Shown here in pieces: positions 17,708-27,560 of a stretch of 41,745 nt of DNA. Each line of letters starts with the position of its first letter. Within the stretch, counting starts at the first letter, position 1. This DNA comes from Bradyrhizobium sacchari (GTDB lineage: Bacteria; Pseudomonadota; Alphaproteobacteria; Rhizobiales; Xanthobacteraceae): the NCBI RefSeq assembly GCF_002068095.1, contig NZ_LWIG01000007.1:696224-737968 (forward strand), in the 5' to 3' direction. The notes under the pieces were generated by a model, which worked only from the letters and a program-made list of their open reading frames with translations, was not told the origin of the DNA and did no database searches. Position numbers and translations under genes: made by a program.

Positions 17708-18322
17708 GTGGCGATGGCGAAAGGCGGCGGTGAAGAGGCTGACAGCGTCCCCCGGCGCGGACGGCCGCGATCGGTCGAGACCTCCAACGCCATCCTCGAA
17801 AGCGCCTATGTGCTGATGGCGGCCACGGGCCTTGCCGCCACCACCATCGATGCGATCGCACGCCACTCCAGCGTCTCCAAGATGACGATCTACAAATGGT
17901 GGCCGTCGCGGGAGGCGCTGCTGATCGACGCCTTCCTCCACCATGCCGCGCAGATGCTGCCGCTGCCGCCCGCGAGTGCCGGCACGCCCGCGGCACGCGC
18001 ACGCCGTCATGCCTCGGCCTATGCCGAAGCGCTCCAGGGCGAATTCGGCAAGGTCCAGCTCGCCGTCATCTCCGAATGCATCTCCAAGACCGGCTCGGCG
18101 GAGCTGTTCTACGCACGCTACTTGCAATTCCGCCGCGACGCGCTGGTGGACATGATCGCGGCGGGCCAGAAGGACGGCAGCATTCTGGCCGGGGCGCTGC
18201 CTGAGGATCTCTACGACGCGATCTATGGCAGCCTGTTCTACCGCTACATCTTCGGCATCGCGCCGATCACGCCCAGCTATGCGCGCAATCTGGTCGATCT
18301 GGTGTTGCGGCCGAAGGATTAG
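17708..18322 (+). CDS. TetR/AcrR family transcriptional regulator
   Basis: 204 residues. N-terminal helix-turn-helix: GRPRSVETSNAILESAY, then GLAATTIDAIARHSSVSKMT and IYKWWPSREALLIDAF, the standard TetR DNA-binding block at about residues 15-70. The C-terminal half is helical and would bind an unknown ligand. The GTG at 17708 is favoured by GAGGAG at 17695-17700; ATG 17714 is the alternative. Neighbours are the OpgC gene upstream on the same strand and a convergent kinase gene, so the target is not evident. Confidence 0.9.
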   Translation: MAMAKGGGEEADSVPRRGRPRSVETSNAILESAYVLMAATGLAATTIDAIARHSSVSKMTIYKWWPSREALLIDAFLHHAAQMLPLPPASAGTPAARARRHASAYAEALQGEFGKVQLAVISECISKTGSAELFYARYLQFRRDALVDMIAAGQKDGSILAGALPEDLYDAIYGSLFYRYIFGIAPITPSYARNLVDLVLRPKD

Positions 18323-18333
18323 AAGCGCAACCC

Positions 18334-18438
18334 CTAAAGCATGATCCGCGAAAGTGCGAAGCGTTTTTCCGGAAAGATCATGTTTAAACAAAAACCCGAA
18401 GCGCGATGACGCTTCATCCAAATCTCATCGCGCTTTAG
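18334..18438. repeat. Palindromic intergenic repeat between convergent genes
   Basis: Outer arms CTAAAGC (18334-18340) and GCTTTAG (18432-18438), inner arms GCATGATC / GATCATGT, plus cgcgatgacgcttcatcc. This is a very common Bradyrhizobium repeat type. It fills the gap between the TetR and kinase stops and may serve as a two-way terminator. Confidence 0.8.
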
Positions 18439-20123
18439 CGTACCGGCCTGACCGGGGCCGATATCTTGTCCGTGCGGTCGCGCTCGGTCATGTCCACCAC
18501 CGTCTCCATCGGCGCGGTCAATTCATAGACGTAGGAGACGTCGGTGAAGAAACGCTTGGCGGTCCCCCCCAGCGCCTCGGGCGCGACGCGGTCGAGCAGG
18601 ATCAGGCCAAAATCGGAATCGGGCCGGCGCGTCGCTTCGCTGGTGTTGAACTCCTCCCAGCGGAAATGGAACACCTCTTCGGGTTCCTCACCCGTCACCG
18701 TCCAGTTGGCGGTAATGTGCGGATGCTTGCCGACCAGCGACAGGCCCTCGTCGGAATGCGAGGCGAGCTCGAAGAACAGCAGCGAGAGGCTCTGCGCGGC
18801 GCGCGCGCTCACCGCGATGTCGGGGCCGGTAACGGCGATGCGATCGGCATGCGGAATCGCGCGCGCCTCGAACAGGCCTTTCAGCTTGACGCCCTGCCAC
18901 TGGCTCTCGCTGAGCAGCGAGACCACGTTGGACATGGCGTGGATGCGGCCGATCAGGAGCTCGCGCGCGACGTCGATGTCCGAGCCGTGGCGCAACGTGC
19001 GCGTCACGATCGACTGGATCACCGCCAGGATGTTTTTCACGCGGTGGTTCAGCTCGTCGATCACGGCGGTCAGGCGGCGCTCGAAGCCGATCCGCACCTG
19101 GATTTCCCGGCTGAGCCGCAGATTGTTGTAGGCGACATAGCCGAACAGGCCGCACACCATCGCGGTGATGGCAAAACCGATCGCAGCCACGATGATCGCG
19201 GTCTGCTCGGCGCGGCGCGCCGAATTGGTCTTGGCGTAATAGCTGAGCTGCCAGTCGCGGCCGCCGAAACTCACCGTACGTGTCGCCGACGGCGCCGGGC
19301 CGTCCGCACCTATGCGCGTGGAGACCACCCCCTGATCGTTGGCGATGAGTTCGCCGCCTTCCTTACGCGGATCCTTCAGCGCAACCGAGAACAACGACAT
19401 GTCGTCGTTGGTCAGCATCAGCGAGGCGAGCTCATAGGAAAACGTGACGAACCCGGCCGGCTCAGTTGCCCCCTCGGGAATCACGGGAGCAGCCACGATG
19501 ATGCCGATCGGGCCGTTCCCGCGCAGCAGCGGCAGCGGGTCGGATGCGACCGATCGCTTCTCGATCCGGGCCCGGGCGAGCATCGCGCTGCGCACCGGAT
19601 CCTGGTCATAGCTGCGGCCGGGCAGCGTCTTGGTCTCGTCGCTGCGCGGCTCGAGATCCATCAGCACGTCGATCGGATGAGTGAGGCTCGCGGGGGCGAT
19701 GGGCTTGTCGCTGTAATCGCGGATCTGCGGCTTCGGGAAGCCGGCCGCCGCAATCGCTGCTTGCGCTGCAGCGAGCTCATTCGGCTGAAGCCGGGCCACC
19801 CAGCCGGCCACCACGAAATCGGTCTTGAACGCATAGATCGCCGAGCGCAGCGGCTCCAGCATGTTGGGCTTGAGCACCGACGGCGCGCGGAACAGGCCTG
19901 AGGCGACACGCGCAAGCAGCTCGCGCTCGGTGAGCCGGTCCTGAACCAGGCTCGCATGGACGTCGATCGCGCGCGCGAGCGCGATCCGGTCCAGGGCCAG
20001 CTCCTGGTCGTGGACGCGATAGGCCGCAAGCCCGGAAAGCAAGGCTCCGAGCAGTGCGATGAAGCCGATGATGAAACCCAGCCGGACCACGCGACTACTC
20101 AGACGGAAGCGGGAGATCGGCAA
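18435..20123 (-). CDS. CHASE-domain HWE-type sensor histidine kinase, degenerate N-box
   Basis: 562-residue membrane sensor. TM1 about 13-35, a periplasmic CHASE-like domain about 60-300 (FVVAGWVARLQPNEL, RSYDQDPVRSAML), TM2 about 307-331, then a HWE kinase core: DELNHRVKNILAVIQSIV with the phosphoacceptor His360, and WEEF near the C-terminal part. The N-box, usually HELATNAxKYGAL, reads FFELASHSDEGLSL here, so the ATP/Mg-binding Asn is replaced by His456; the G-box is partly kept (SDFGLILLDRV). Kinase activity may be weak or lost. The start is uncertain: the frame opens with TTG 20123 and no good ribosome site is seen; GTG codons follow at residues 12-13. No response-regulator gene adjoins. 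Confidence 0.85.
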   Translation of the reverse strand: MPISRFRLSSRVVRLGFIIGFIALLGALLSGLAAYRVHDQELALDRIALARAIDVHASLVQDRLTERELLARVASGLFRAPSVLKPNMLEPLRSAIYAFKTDFVVAGWVARLQPNELAAAQAAIAAAGFPKPQIRDYSDKPIAPASLTHPIDVLMDLEPRSDETKTLPGRSYDQDPVRSAMLARARIEKRSVASDPLPLLRGNGPIGIIVAAPVIPEGATEPAGFVTFSYELASLMLTNDDMSLFSVALKDPRKEGGELIANDQGVVSTRIGADGPAPSATRTVSFGGRDWQLSYYAKTNSARRAEQTAIIVAAIGFAITAMVCGLFGYVAYNNLRLSREIQVRIGFERRLTAVIDELNHRVKNILAVIQSIVTRTLRHGSDIDVARELLIGRIHAMSNVVSLLSESQWQGVKLKGLFEARAIPHADRIAVTGPDIAVSARAAQSLSLLFFELASHSDEGLSLVGKHPHITANWTVTGEEPEEVFHFRWEEFNTSEATRRPDSDFGLILLDRVAPEALGGTAKRFFTDVSYVYELTAPMETVVDMTERDRTDKISAPVRPVR

Positions 20124-20389
20124 TAAACACGGAGCATATGAACGCCGCTCGAACGGCCATGTGCCGAAACAGGGTGAACCCCAACGGCGCAGATAATGGA
20201 GGAGGAGGCATCAGTACGCAACTTGGGTCGCCTGGAAAGCTTAATCCGCCCGGCCGAGGGTCCGGCCGGGGACCGAATTGCCCCGGGCACCGGAGGTATT
20301 CAATCGCCGTGCCCGAAATTTGTTCCGCAAGGCGCGGCTCTGCCCCAGGCGTTAACGGTGAAAACGCCTGCGCCAAGTCGTCGCGTCGG

Positions 20390-21013
20390 TCAGCCGGCCC
20401 GTTTCAGCCCGCCTTTGGCCTCGATGAAGCCGATGATGCGGTCGAGCCCCTCGCTCTTCTTCATGTTGGTCATGACGAAGGGGCGCTCACCGCGCATGCG
20501 CCGGGCGTCGGTCTCCATCTTCTCGAGGGAGGCGCCGACATGGGGCGCAAGGTCGATCTTGTTGATCACCAGCAGGTCGGACCGGGTGATGCCGGGGCCG
20601 CCCTTGGACGGGATCTTGTCGCCGGCGGCGACGTCGATCACGTAGATGGTGAGGTCGGCCAGCTCCGGGGAAAAAGTGGCAGCGAGGTTATCGCCGCCGG
20701 ACTCGATCAGCACGAGGTCGAGGCCAGGGAATTTCGCGCGCATATCCGCGACCGCCGCGAGGTTCATCGAGGCGTCCTCGCGGATCGCCGTGTGCGGACA
20801 GCCGCCGGTCTCGACGCCTGCGATGCGATCCGGCGTCAGCGAGCCCGAACGCACCAGGAATTCCGCATCCCATTTGGTGTAGATGTCATTGGTGATCGCG
20901 GCGATGTCATAGCGCTCGCGCATGGTCTTGCAGAGCAGGTCCATCAGCGCGGTCTTGCCTGACCCGACCGGGCCGCCGACGCCGACACGCAAGGGGCCGT
21001 GAGAAGTCGACAT
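20390..21013 (-). CDS. ureG: Urease accessory GTPase UreG
   Basis: GTPase that drives nickel delivery to urease together with UreE, UreF and UreD. 207 residues, the normal size. P-loop GPVGSGKT at 14-21, switch-region [17 protein letters not shown] with the Cys-Pro-His nickel motif, [20 protein letters not shown], and the base-recognition NKID. Start ATG 21013 has AAGGAGAG upstream. Last gene of the urea cluster, separated from ureF by a palindromic repeat. Between this gene and the kinase start (20124-20389) lies a GC hairpin (20249-20270) but no credible gene. Confidence 0.98.
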   Translation of the reverse strand: MSTSHGPLRVGVGGPVGSGKTALMDLLCKTMRERYDIAAITNDIYTKWDAEFLVRSGSLTPDRIAGVETGGCPHTAIREDASMNLAAVADMRAKFPGLDLVLIESGGDNLAATFSPELADLTIYVIDVAAGDKIPSKGGPGITRSDLLVINKIDLAPHVGASLEKMETDARRMRGERPFVMTNMKKSEGLDRIIGFIEAKGGLKRAG

Positions 21014-21026
21014 GCTCTCTCCTTAA

Positions 21027-21150
21027 CGTCGGCCCGGCGAAGGCCGGGATCCATAGCCAGCGAATTCGGTTGTCGCCACAACCTGTGACTCCCGCCGTCC
21101 ATAATCACATGCATTTGTGGTTATGGGTCGCGGCCTTCGCCGGGACGACA
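21027..21150. repeat. Palindromic repeat between ureF and ureG
   Basis: Left arm cggcccggcgaaggccggga (from 21030) then tccatagcc; right arm ttatgggtcgcggccttcgc (21121-21140) then cgggacgacac. Same family as 5990-6106. It is inside the operon, so it may lower ureG expression or protect mRNA ends. Confidence 0.75.
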
Positions 21151-21165
21151 CTGAGAGCCTAGCCC

Positions 21166-21888
21166 TCATGACCTGAACAGCCGCGTGTATTGCGTCTCGT
21201 GCCGCAGGCTGGCGAGATCGGCGCGGAACGAGGCGCTGCCGAGATCGTCCAATGTCGCGTTCAGCGCGCGATTGGCCGTTGCGGCCACCGCCGCTTCCAG
21301 CCGCACCAGCACGCGCTGGCTGTCGGTCTGGCCGAGGGGAATGAGGCGGCTGGCCGCCGAGATCCAGTTCGAGACCAGCGCATGCAGGAAGGCATGCAGC
21401 GTCGGCGCCAGCGGCACGCCGTGCATAGCTGCGACCACACCGACGGCGACGGGATAGACCAGTGGCCCACTGCATGCCGCAACCATGGCATCCAGGCCAT
21501 CCGCATCCCACGCCGCGCGGGAGATGTCGATGAAGGCGCGGCCCTGCGAGGTCGTCTCCAGCTGACGCTCGCGCGACGGCACGAAGGCGCTTGCGAGTTC
21601 CGCGATGTCGCGCAAGGAGGTCTCCTCGCCCGCCTCCGTGGCGCGATAGGCATGGACCAGGAACACCGCATCGCAGAAGCCCGAGCCGTCGCCGAGCATC
21701 GCATCAAGCCAGTCGGTGAGCGTCGCGATGTCCGTGATGTCGCCCGCCTCGACCGCCCATTCGATGCCGCTGGAATAGGAAAAGCCGCCGACGGGAAACC
21801 CCGGCGATAGCCAGGTCATCAGCCGGTACAGCGCTGCCGCCTCGCGTTCGGCGAGGCCGCCGGTGCCAACAGGCTCATTTGTGGTCAT
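21166..21888 (-). CDS. ureF: Urease accessory protein UreF
   Basis: Helical adaptor of the UreD-UreF-UreG complex that activates apo-urease. 240 residues, usual size. [20 protein letters not shown] is the conserved UreF start, followed by EWAVEAGDI; later QGRAFIDI and [13 protein letters not shown], also conserved. ATG 21888 (MTTNEPV) lies inside the His-coding tail of ureE, overlapping it by 14 bases; an ATG two codons earlier (21894) is possible. No Shine-Dalgarno site, so translation is probably coupled to ureE. The longer frame to 22113 is only the out-of-frame image of the His repeat. Confidence 0.96.
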   Translation of the reverse strand: MTTNEPVGTGGLAEREAAALYRLMTWLSPGFPVGGFSYSSGIEWAVEAGDITDIATLTDWLDAMLGDGSGFCDAVFLVHAYRATEAGEETSLRDIAELASAFVPSRERQLETTSQGRAFIDISRAAWDADGLDAMVAACSGPLVYPVAVGVVAAMHGVPLAPTLHAFLHALVSNWISAASRLIPLGQTDSQRVLVRLEAAVAATANRALNATLDDLGSASFRADLASLRHETQYTRLFRS

Positions 21889-22534
21889 GAGCATGCTTAT
21901 GGCCGTGGTGGTGGTCGGGATGGTCGCAATGCTCGTCGTGGTGATGGTGGTGATCGTGCCCATGGTCATGCGCATGACCATGATGATGGTGGTCATGGCC
22001 GTGATGATCATGACCGCGGTGGTCATGGTGGTCATGGCCGTGATCGTGGTGGTGATGGCCGTGATCGTGGTGCGCATGGTCGTCGTGACCATGCGCGTGG
22101 CCGGCGTCGGCATAGGCGCCGCCTTCGGGATCGAACGGCGCTTCGATCTCGATCACACGCGCACCGAGGCCCTTGACCATGGCCTCGATGACATGGTCGC
22201 GGCGGATGCGCAGGCTCTTGACCATGATCTGCGTCGGCAGATGGCGGTTGCCGAGATGCCAGCCGACGCGGATGAGATGATGCGGATCGCGGCCGCGAAT
22301 TTCGAGCAACGGCTCGGGTGCCGCGACCACCTCGACCAGCCGTCCGTCCTCCAGCACCAGCGCATCGCCGCCGCGAAGTGCGACGGCGTTCTCCAGGTCG
22401 AGCAGGAATTCGAGACCGCGCGTCCCCGTCATTGCCATGCGGCGACGGTGCCGATCGTCGAAATCGAGCACGACTGTGTCCGCCGGCGCTTCCGTGAAGC
22501 GGTGTTGTCCCCTGACCTGCGTCGCCCGGATCAT
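21875..22534 (-). CDS. ureE: Urease nickel chaperone UreE with long His-rich tail
   Basis: Nickel-binding metallochaperone. 219 residues against about 150-160 for tail-less forms. Residues 1-145 give the normal fold: an N-terminal peptide-binding half and a C-terminal half with [12 protein letters not shown], the conserved metal-site His region, and [15 protein letters not shown]. The last 74 residues are a His/Asp/Gly repeat with about 42 His and one Cys, longer than in K. aerogenes UreE. ATG 22534 with GAGAGG eight bases upstream is preferred to the GTG at 22543. The tail DNA is repetitive and prone to slippage. It overlaps ureF. Confidence 0.96.
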   Translation of the reverse strand: MIRATQVRGQHRFTEAPADTVVLDFDDRHRRRMAMTGTRGLEFLLDLENAVALRGGDALVLEDGRLVEVVAAPEPLLEIRGRDPHHLIRVGWHLGNRHLPTQIMVKSLRIRRDHVIEAMVKGLGARVIEIEAPFDPEGGAYADAGHAHGHDDHAHHDHGHHHHDHGHDHHDHRGHDHHGHDHHHHGHAHDHGHDHHHHHDEHCDHPDHHHGHKHAHDHK

Positions 22535-22547
22535 GCGTCTCACCTCT

Positions 22548-22847
22548 CTACCGTGTCTCGACCTTCTCGGGCGTGATGTATTCGACCTTCGGCGGCGCCG
22601 CGAAGCATTTCACCGCGATCCGGCCGAACGTCTTCATGTGTTCAGCGGCACGATGCGGTCCCAGCGCCTCCATGTTCTCCCACTGCTCGACGAACACCAT
22701 CTTGCTCGGATCGGTGACGCTCTCATGCATGTCGTAGGCGATGTTGCCGGGCTCTTTCCGCGTCTCCTTGATGCAGGCGATGGCACCTGCAATAAATTCG
22801 GCGCGCGTCTCGGGCTTGATAGTCAGGGTCGCAACAACGTAGATCAC
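22548..22847 (-). CDS. Antibiotic biosynthesis monooxygenase (ABM) family small protein
   Basis: 99 residues with the ABM (YgiN-like) ferredoxin fold pattern: [13 protein letters not shown] first strand, [41 protein letters not shown]. YgiN-type proteins are quinol monooxygenases, but many family members have no known reaction. Start GTG 22847 is fixed by GGGAGG a good distance upstream and by family length; the 33 codons before it do not fit. It sits 13 bases before ureE in the urease operon, after a 128-base gap that follows ureC. Its link to urease is unknown. Confidence 0.88.
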   Translation of the reverse strand: MIYVVATLTIKPETRAEFIAGAIACIKETRKEPGNIAYDMHESVTDPSKMVFVEQWENMEALGPHRAAEHMKTFGRIAVKCFAAPPKVEYITPEKVETR

Positions 22848-22975
22848 GAGAAATCCTCCCGGCTTTTCTTCTAAAGACTGGATACCGGGCGGGACATTAG
22901 ACCAGGCGGGACCGAACGCAAAACCGGAAAAGACGTCCCCGGGCACTCGCCGGGAGCATGCGTTGAGGCGCTATT

Positions 22976-24691
<1,716 letters not shown>

Positions 24692-24725
24692 CACAAGCCC
24701 CGTTTGCAATTGAACTGTTGACTGC

Positions 24726-25265
24726 TCACAGCAAGGCCCTCGCTGCTTTCACGGCATCGTCGAATTTCGTATCGAGCCACGCATTGCCGCCGCGGCAACC
24801 CGCAACGACCTGCGTGGCCCACGCGATGTAATCGGCGAGATCCTCGCGCTCCTCAGCGGTCGGATCGGTTTGAATGCGCGCGCCCGTGTTGCTGATCTTG
24901 TCGGCGATCTTGATCAGCTTGGCGCCGGGCGATTTGTGCGGAGCGTCCTCGATCTGCTTCCGCCGTCTCACCGCCTTCGGCAGGCTCATGTCGTCGGTGC
25001 ATTCGACGACGAGGGACGCAACACGCTCTGAGAATGTCTGCGCGAGCTCCTCGCGCGTGGTGCCGGTGTCCTCGATCGTGTCGTGCAGCCAGCCGGCTGC
25101 GACCAGCTCGGCGTCGGCGCCGTCGGTCGCGGTCGCAAGCAGGCTCGCGACCTCCGCGAGGTGATTGATATAGGGCTCTTTGCCGCGCCCCTTGCGCGCC
25201 ATACCGTTGTGGCGGTGCGCGGCGAGCTCGGCGGCTTCCGAGACGAGGCGGATTGGGGACAGCAT
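24726..25265 (-). CDS. MESH1-type HD hydrolase (small (p)ppGpp hydrolase-like)
   Basis: 179-residue HD-superfamily protein of the RelA/SpoT hydrolase branch without synthetase or ACT parts. Metal and catalytic motifs: YINHLAEVA with His35, [13 protein letters not shown] with His61, Asp62, Glu65 and Asp66, and [11 protein letters not shown] with Asp122 and Asn126. The spacing equals that described for human MESH1, which hydrolyses ppGpp. The internal [20 protein letters not shown] and HKSPGAK are also typical. ATG 25265 follows GGAGGAGG. It lies between ureB/DUF559 and ureC in the urea operon and would be expressed with them. Alternative: a nucleotide phosphohydrolase of other specificity such as NADPH. 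Confidence 0.87.
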   Translation of the reverse strand: MLSPIRLVSEAAELAAHRHNGMARKGRGKEPYINHLAEVASLLATATDGADAELVAAGWLHDTIEDTGTTREELAQTFSERVASLVVECTDDMSLPKAVRRRKQIEDAPHKSPGAKLIKIADKISNTGARIQTDPTAEEREDLADYIAWATQVVAGCRGGNAWLDTKFDDAVKAARALL

Positions 25266-25332
25266 TCTTATGCCTCCTCCAGATGGTTGAGTGCACTGCG
25301 AACATGCCACATCACTCCCGTCGGAGTGCGCA

Positions 25333-25398
25333 GCATACCCCCCTCCCCGATCCTCCCCCGCAAGGGGGGAGGGAGCCTGATCGGCGTGCTCACCTGAC
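25333..25398. repeat. 66-base direct repeat, copy A
   Basis: Matches 25857-25922 at about 61 of 66 positions, in the same orientation. Core palindrome ctcccccgcaaggggggag. It lies between the DUF559 and MESH1-like genes. Confidence 0.85.
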
Positions 25399-25404
25399 AG
25401 TGCA

Positions 25405-25860
25405 TCATGGCCTCTCTGGTGCGTCAGGATCAGAGGTAAGGGACGCACTGGCGGAAGGGTTCCCTCCCCCCTTGCGGGGGAGGGTTAGGGAGAGGGGTGC
25501 CGCTTGCTCCGCTGCCTCGAGAATGGAAAGAACAACGCCCTCGAGATTTTTCATCACGTCATCATTGGTGAAACGCAACACGTGATAGCCACGGGATGCG
25601 AACCATTGGTCGCGCTGTTCATCGCGCCGGATACGATCTTCGAAGTCGTGGCTCTCGCCATGGAGTTCAACGATGAGCTTGCAGGAATGGGCGACGAAAT
25701 CCGCGATGTAATGGCCCATGGGAGTCCGACGGCGAAAGGCAAGGCCCGCGAGCCGATCGGCCTTCAGGTGGCGCCACAGCAACGTTTCTGCACGAGTCAT
25801 CTCGCGCCTCAGTCGTTTGGCGCGGGTTCTTTGGAACTGAGGGACCTCGTCGTGTGGCAT
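25405..25860 (-). CDS. DUF559 (Vsr-like, PD-(D/E)XK superfamily) protein in a repeat-bounded cassette
   Basis: 151 residues. Residues 10-115 form a DUF559 domain: RAKRLRREMTRAETLLWRHL, FRRRTPMGHYIADFVAHSCK, LIVELHGESH, FASRGYHVLRFTNDDV. The D...ExH pattern (ADFVAH, IVELHGESH) is the putative nuclease centre of this Vsr-related family; activity unproven. The ATG at 25860 is in repeat copy B, and the GGGGAGAGG just before it is also repeat sequence. The C-terminal tail (about residue 119 on, SLTLPRKGGGNPSAS) is encoded by an inverted copy C. The gene interrupts the ureB to ureC order and looks like a mobile or repeat-borne cassette. Confidence 0.85.
   Translation of the reverse strand: MPHDEVPQFQRTRAKRLRREMTRAETLLWRHLKADRLAGLAFRRRTPMGHYIADFVAHSCKLIVELHGESHDFEDRIRRDEQRDQWFASRGYHVLRFTNDDVMKNLEGVVLSILEAAEQAAPLSLTLPRKGGGNPSASASLTSDPDAPERP
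25455..25497. repeat. Inverted copy C of the cassette repeat inside the DUF559 3' end
   Basis: Opposite orientation to copies A and B: ccctccccccttgcggggga followed by gggttagggagagggg. It encodes part of the DUF559 tail. With copy B it brackets the gene as inverted ends. Confidence 0.8.
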
Positions 25861-25922
25861 ACCCCTCTCCCCAACCCTCCCCCGCAAGGGGGGAGGGAGC
25901 CTGACCGGCGTGCTCACCTCAC
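25857..25922. repeat. 66-base direct repeat, copy B
   Basis: Near-identical to copy A, 524 bases away. Read on the minus strand, its end gives the ribosome site and start codon of the DUF559 gene. It begins 7 bases after the ureB stop in the transcription direction. Confidence 0.85.
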
Positions 25923-25928
25923 ATCGAA

Positions 25929-26234
25929 TCACAGCTTGCCCTGTACCTCGCCGCGGAAGCCGTAGATCGTCTTCTTGCCCGCCATCGCGACGAGCTGGAC
26001 GTCGCGGGTCTGGCCCGGCTCGAAGCGGACGGCGGTGCCGGCGGCGATGTCGAGGCGCATGCCGCGGGACTTCTTGCGGTCGAATTTCAGCGCGGGGTTG
26101 GTCTCGAAGAAATGGTAGTGCGAGCCGACCTGGATCGGGCGGTCGCCGGTGTTGGCCACCGTCAGCGTCACGGTCTTGCGGCCGGCATTGAGCTCGATCT
26201 CGCCGTCCTGGATGAAGAGTTCGCCGGGGATCAT
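25929..26234 (-). CDS. ureB: Urease beta subunit UreB
   Basis: Structural subunit of the (alpha-beta-gamma) urease trimer. 101 residues. [39 protein letters not shown] and [10 protein letters not shown] match the family strongly. ATG 26234 with AGAGGAAG upstream. Separate from ureA (not fused as in some alphaproteobacteria or Helicobacter) by a repeat of about 90 bases. Confidence 0.98.
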   Translation of the reverse strand: MIPGELFIQDGEIELNAGRKTVTLTVANTGDRPIQVGSHYHFFETNPALKFDRKKSRGMRLDIAAGTAVRFEPGQTRDVQLVAMAGKKTIYGFRGEVQGKL

Positions 26235-26248
26235 GTTTCGCTTCCTCT

Positions 26249-26340
26249 GTCATTCCGGGTCGGCCCAAAGGGTCGAACCCGGAATCTCGATCAACAATCT
26301 CTGGATTCCGGGTTCGCCCTTTCGGGCGCTCCGGAATGAC
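26249..26340. repeat. Palindromic repeat between ureA and ureB
   Basis: Arms gtcattccgggtc (26249-26261) and ctccggaatgac (26329-26340); each half has its own hairpin (gggtcggcccaaagggtcga; gcgaaagg-like cgccctttcgggcg). Intergenic element of the rhizobial gtcattcc type. Confidence 0.8.
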
Positions 26341-26350
26341 GAATTCAAAA

Positions 26351-26653
26351 CTACCTGATCGGCTCGTGCACGGTGACGAGCTTGGTGCCGTCGGGAAAGG
26401 TCGCCTCGACCTGGATGTCGTGGATCATCTCGGGAATTCCCGGCATCACCTGGTCGCGGGTCAAGACCTGCGCGCCCGATTGCATCAGCTCGGCGACGGT
26501 GCGGCCGTCGCGCGCGCCCTCGAGGATGAAATCGGAGATGATCGCGATCGCCTCGGGATGGTTCAGCTTGACGCCGCGGTCCAGCCTGCGGCGCGCCACG
26601 ATCGCCGCCATCGAGATCAGAAGCTTGTCCTTTTCGCGGGGAGACAGATTCAT
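26351..26653 (-). CDS. ureA: Urease gamma subunit UreA
   Basis: 100-residue structural subunit. [40 protein letters not shown] and [12 protein letters not shown] are diagnostic. ATG 26653 with GGAAGAG upstream; 40 bases after the ureD stop. Confidence 0.98.
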   Translation of the reverse strand: MNLSPREKDKLLISMAAIVARRRLDRGVKLNHPEAIAIISDFILEGARDGRTVAELMQSGAQVLTRDQVMPGIPEMIHDIQVEATFPDGTKLVTVHEPIR

Positions 26654-26693
26654 GCGAGATCTCTTCCGTTCAACACGTCAATTCAGCCAGTCA

Positions 26694-27524
26694 TCAGTTC
26701 AGCCAGAGGCGCGGCAGAGCCGCACCCGTGCGCGCCAGCACGGCCATCATGTCGGCGCGCAAACGCGCCGCATCTTGGGCACAGAACCGCGCCATTGCAA
26801 AGCCATTCCATGCCGAGATTCCGACCTCACCGGAGAAAGACTCCGATGCCTCCCGGATGCGCTCGAGGAGGACTTCGTCACCCGGCACGATCAGGACCGT
26901 GCCGATCGCCGCGCCGCCCTTGGCCACGGCCGACCGCGCGAGCTTTGCGCCGATATTGCCATCGAGCCGGACGGTTTCTGCGAACACCAGTTTCCCGCCG
27001 CGGCGCATCCGCCAGCGATCGACGAACTCGCCCTGCTCCATCCGCTCGCCCATGGCTGTACGGCCGAACACCACGATCTCGCAGAGCAGGAGCGAGGCCG
27101 CCTCGTCGAGCTCGATGTCGAAGCGGCGCTGCACCCGCGCGCGGTCGAACAGGATGGTCTCCTGCGGAAGCCATGACAAATGCGCGTCCGCGCCGGCCTT
27201 CAGGGCGATGTTGAGCTGCGCCGCCGGGCCCGGCGCGCGATAGACCTTCTCCGCCGCCGCCGTAGTCAGCGTCAGCCGCGCGCGATCCGCCGCCGATATC
27301 TCGATGTCGAAGCGATCGCCGCCGGCAACGCCGCCGGCGGTGTTGACGAACACGCCGGACATGCCCTGATCTTCCGGCGAGGGAAAGCGGACACGGAGCG
27401 AACCGGATTCATGCAAGGCGCCACGCCGCGTCACGCCGTCGCGCGCATGCACGTCGAATCTGACGGCACCGCGAGCACGGTTGGCCTCGAAAATCGTGGA
27501 CGTCGCTGACAGTTCGCTGCGCAT
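26694..27524 (-). CDS. ureD: Urease accessory protein UreD
   Basis: Scaffold that binds apo-urease and channels nickel from UreFG. 276 residues. Conserved blocks: RGAVRFDVHARDG, VFVNTAGGVAGGDRF, TTAAAEKVYRAPGPAA, WLPQETILFDRARVQR, EIVVFGRTAMGE, and DGNIGAKL. ATG 27524. It follows urtE by 36 bases with no terminator, so urea import and urease genes are probably one transcript. Confidence 0.96.
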   Translation of the reverse strand: MRSELSATSTIFEANRARGAVRFDVHARDGVTRRGALHESGSLRVRFPSPEDQGMSGVFVNTAGGVAGGDRFDIEISAADRARLTLTTAAAEKVYRAPGPAAQLNIALKAGADAHLSWLPQETILFDRARVQRRFDIELDEAASLLLCEIVVFGRTAMGERMEQGEFVDRWRMRRGGKLVFAETVRLDGNIGAKLARSAVAKGGAAIGTVLIVPGDEVLLERIREASESFSGEVGISAWNGFAMARFCAQDAARLRADMMAVLARTGAALPRLWLN

Positions 27525-27560
27525 CCGTCTCCCCAGCCGGTCGCGGCAGGATTTTCCGGC

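Noticed and set aside
16345..17733. 462-codon frame overlapping the OpgC gene
   Set aside because: Arg/Ala-rich frame-shifted image; the 16460-17602 frame has a consistent membrane topology and family motifs.
18354..19901. 515-codon plus-strand frame over the sensor kinase gene
   Set aside because: Lies antisense to a gene with clear CHASE and HWE motifs; product is His/Arg/Gly-rich without a recognisable domain.
20095..20376. 93-codon minus-strand frame between the kinase and ureG
   Set aside because: Pro-rich, no ribosome site, overlaps the kinase start, and no domain is visible.
21880..22110. Possible CRISPR array or tandem repeat
   Set aside because: Repetition is codon-level His/Asp/Gly coding in ureE, without fixed repeat and spacer lengths.
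21889..22113. N-terminal extension of ureF rich in Thr, Met and Ile
   Set aside because: Out-of-frame reading of the ureE His tail; UreF homology starts after 21888.
21863..22576. Plus-strand frame encoding a Val/Met-rich, apparently transmembrane protein over ureE
   Set aside because: It is the reverse complement of the His codon repeat (CAT/CAC gives ATG/GTG). Not a membrane protein gene.
25333..25922. CRISPR-like direct repeats flanking a unique segment
   Set aside because: Only two direct copies with a 450-base coding unit between; they are palindromic intergenic repeats, not an array.
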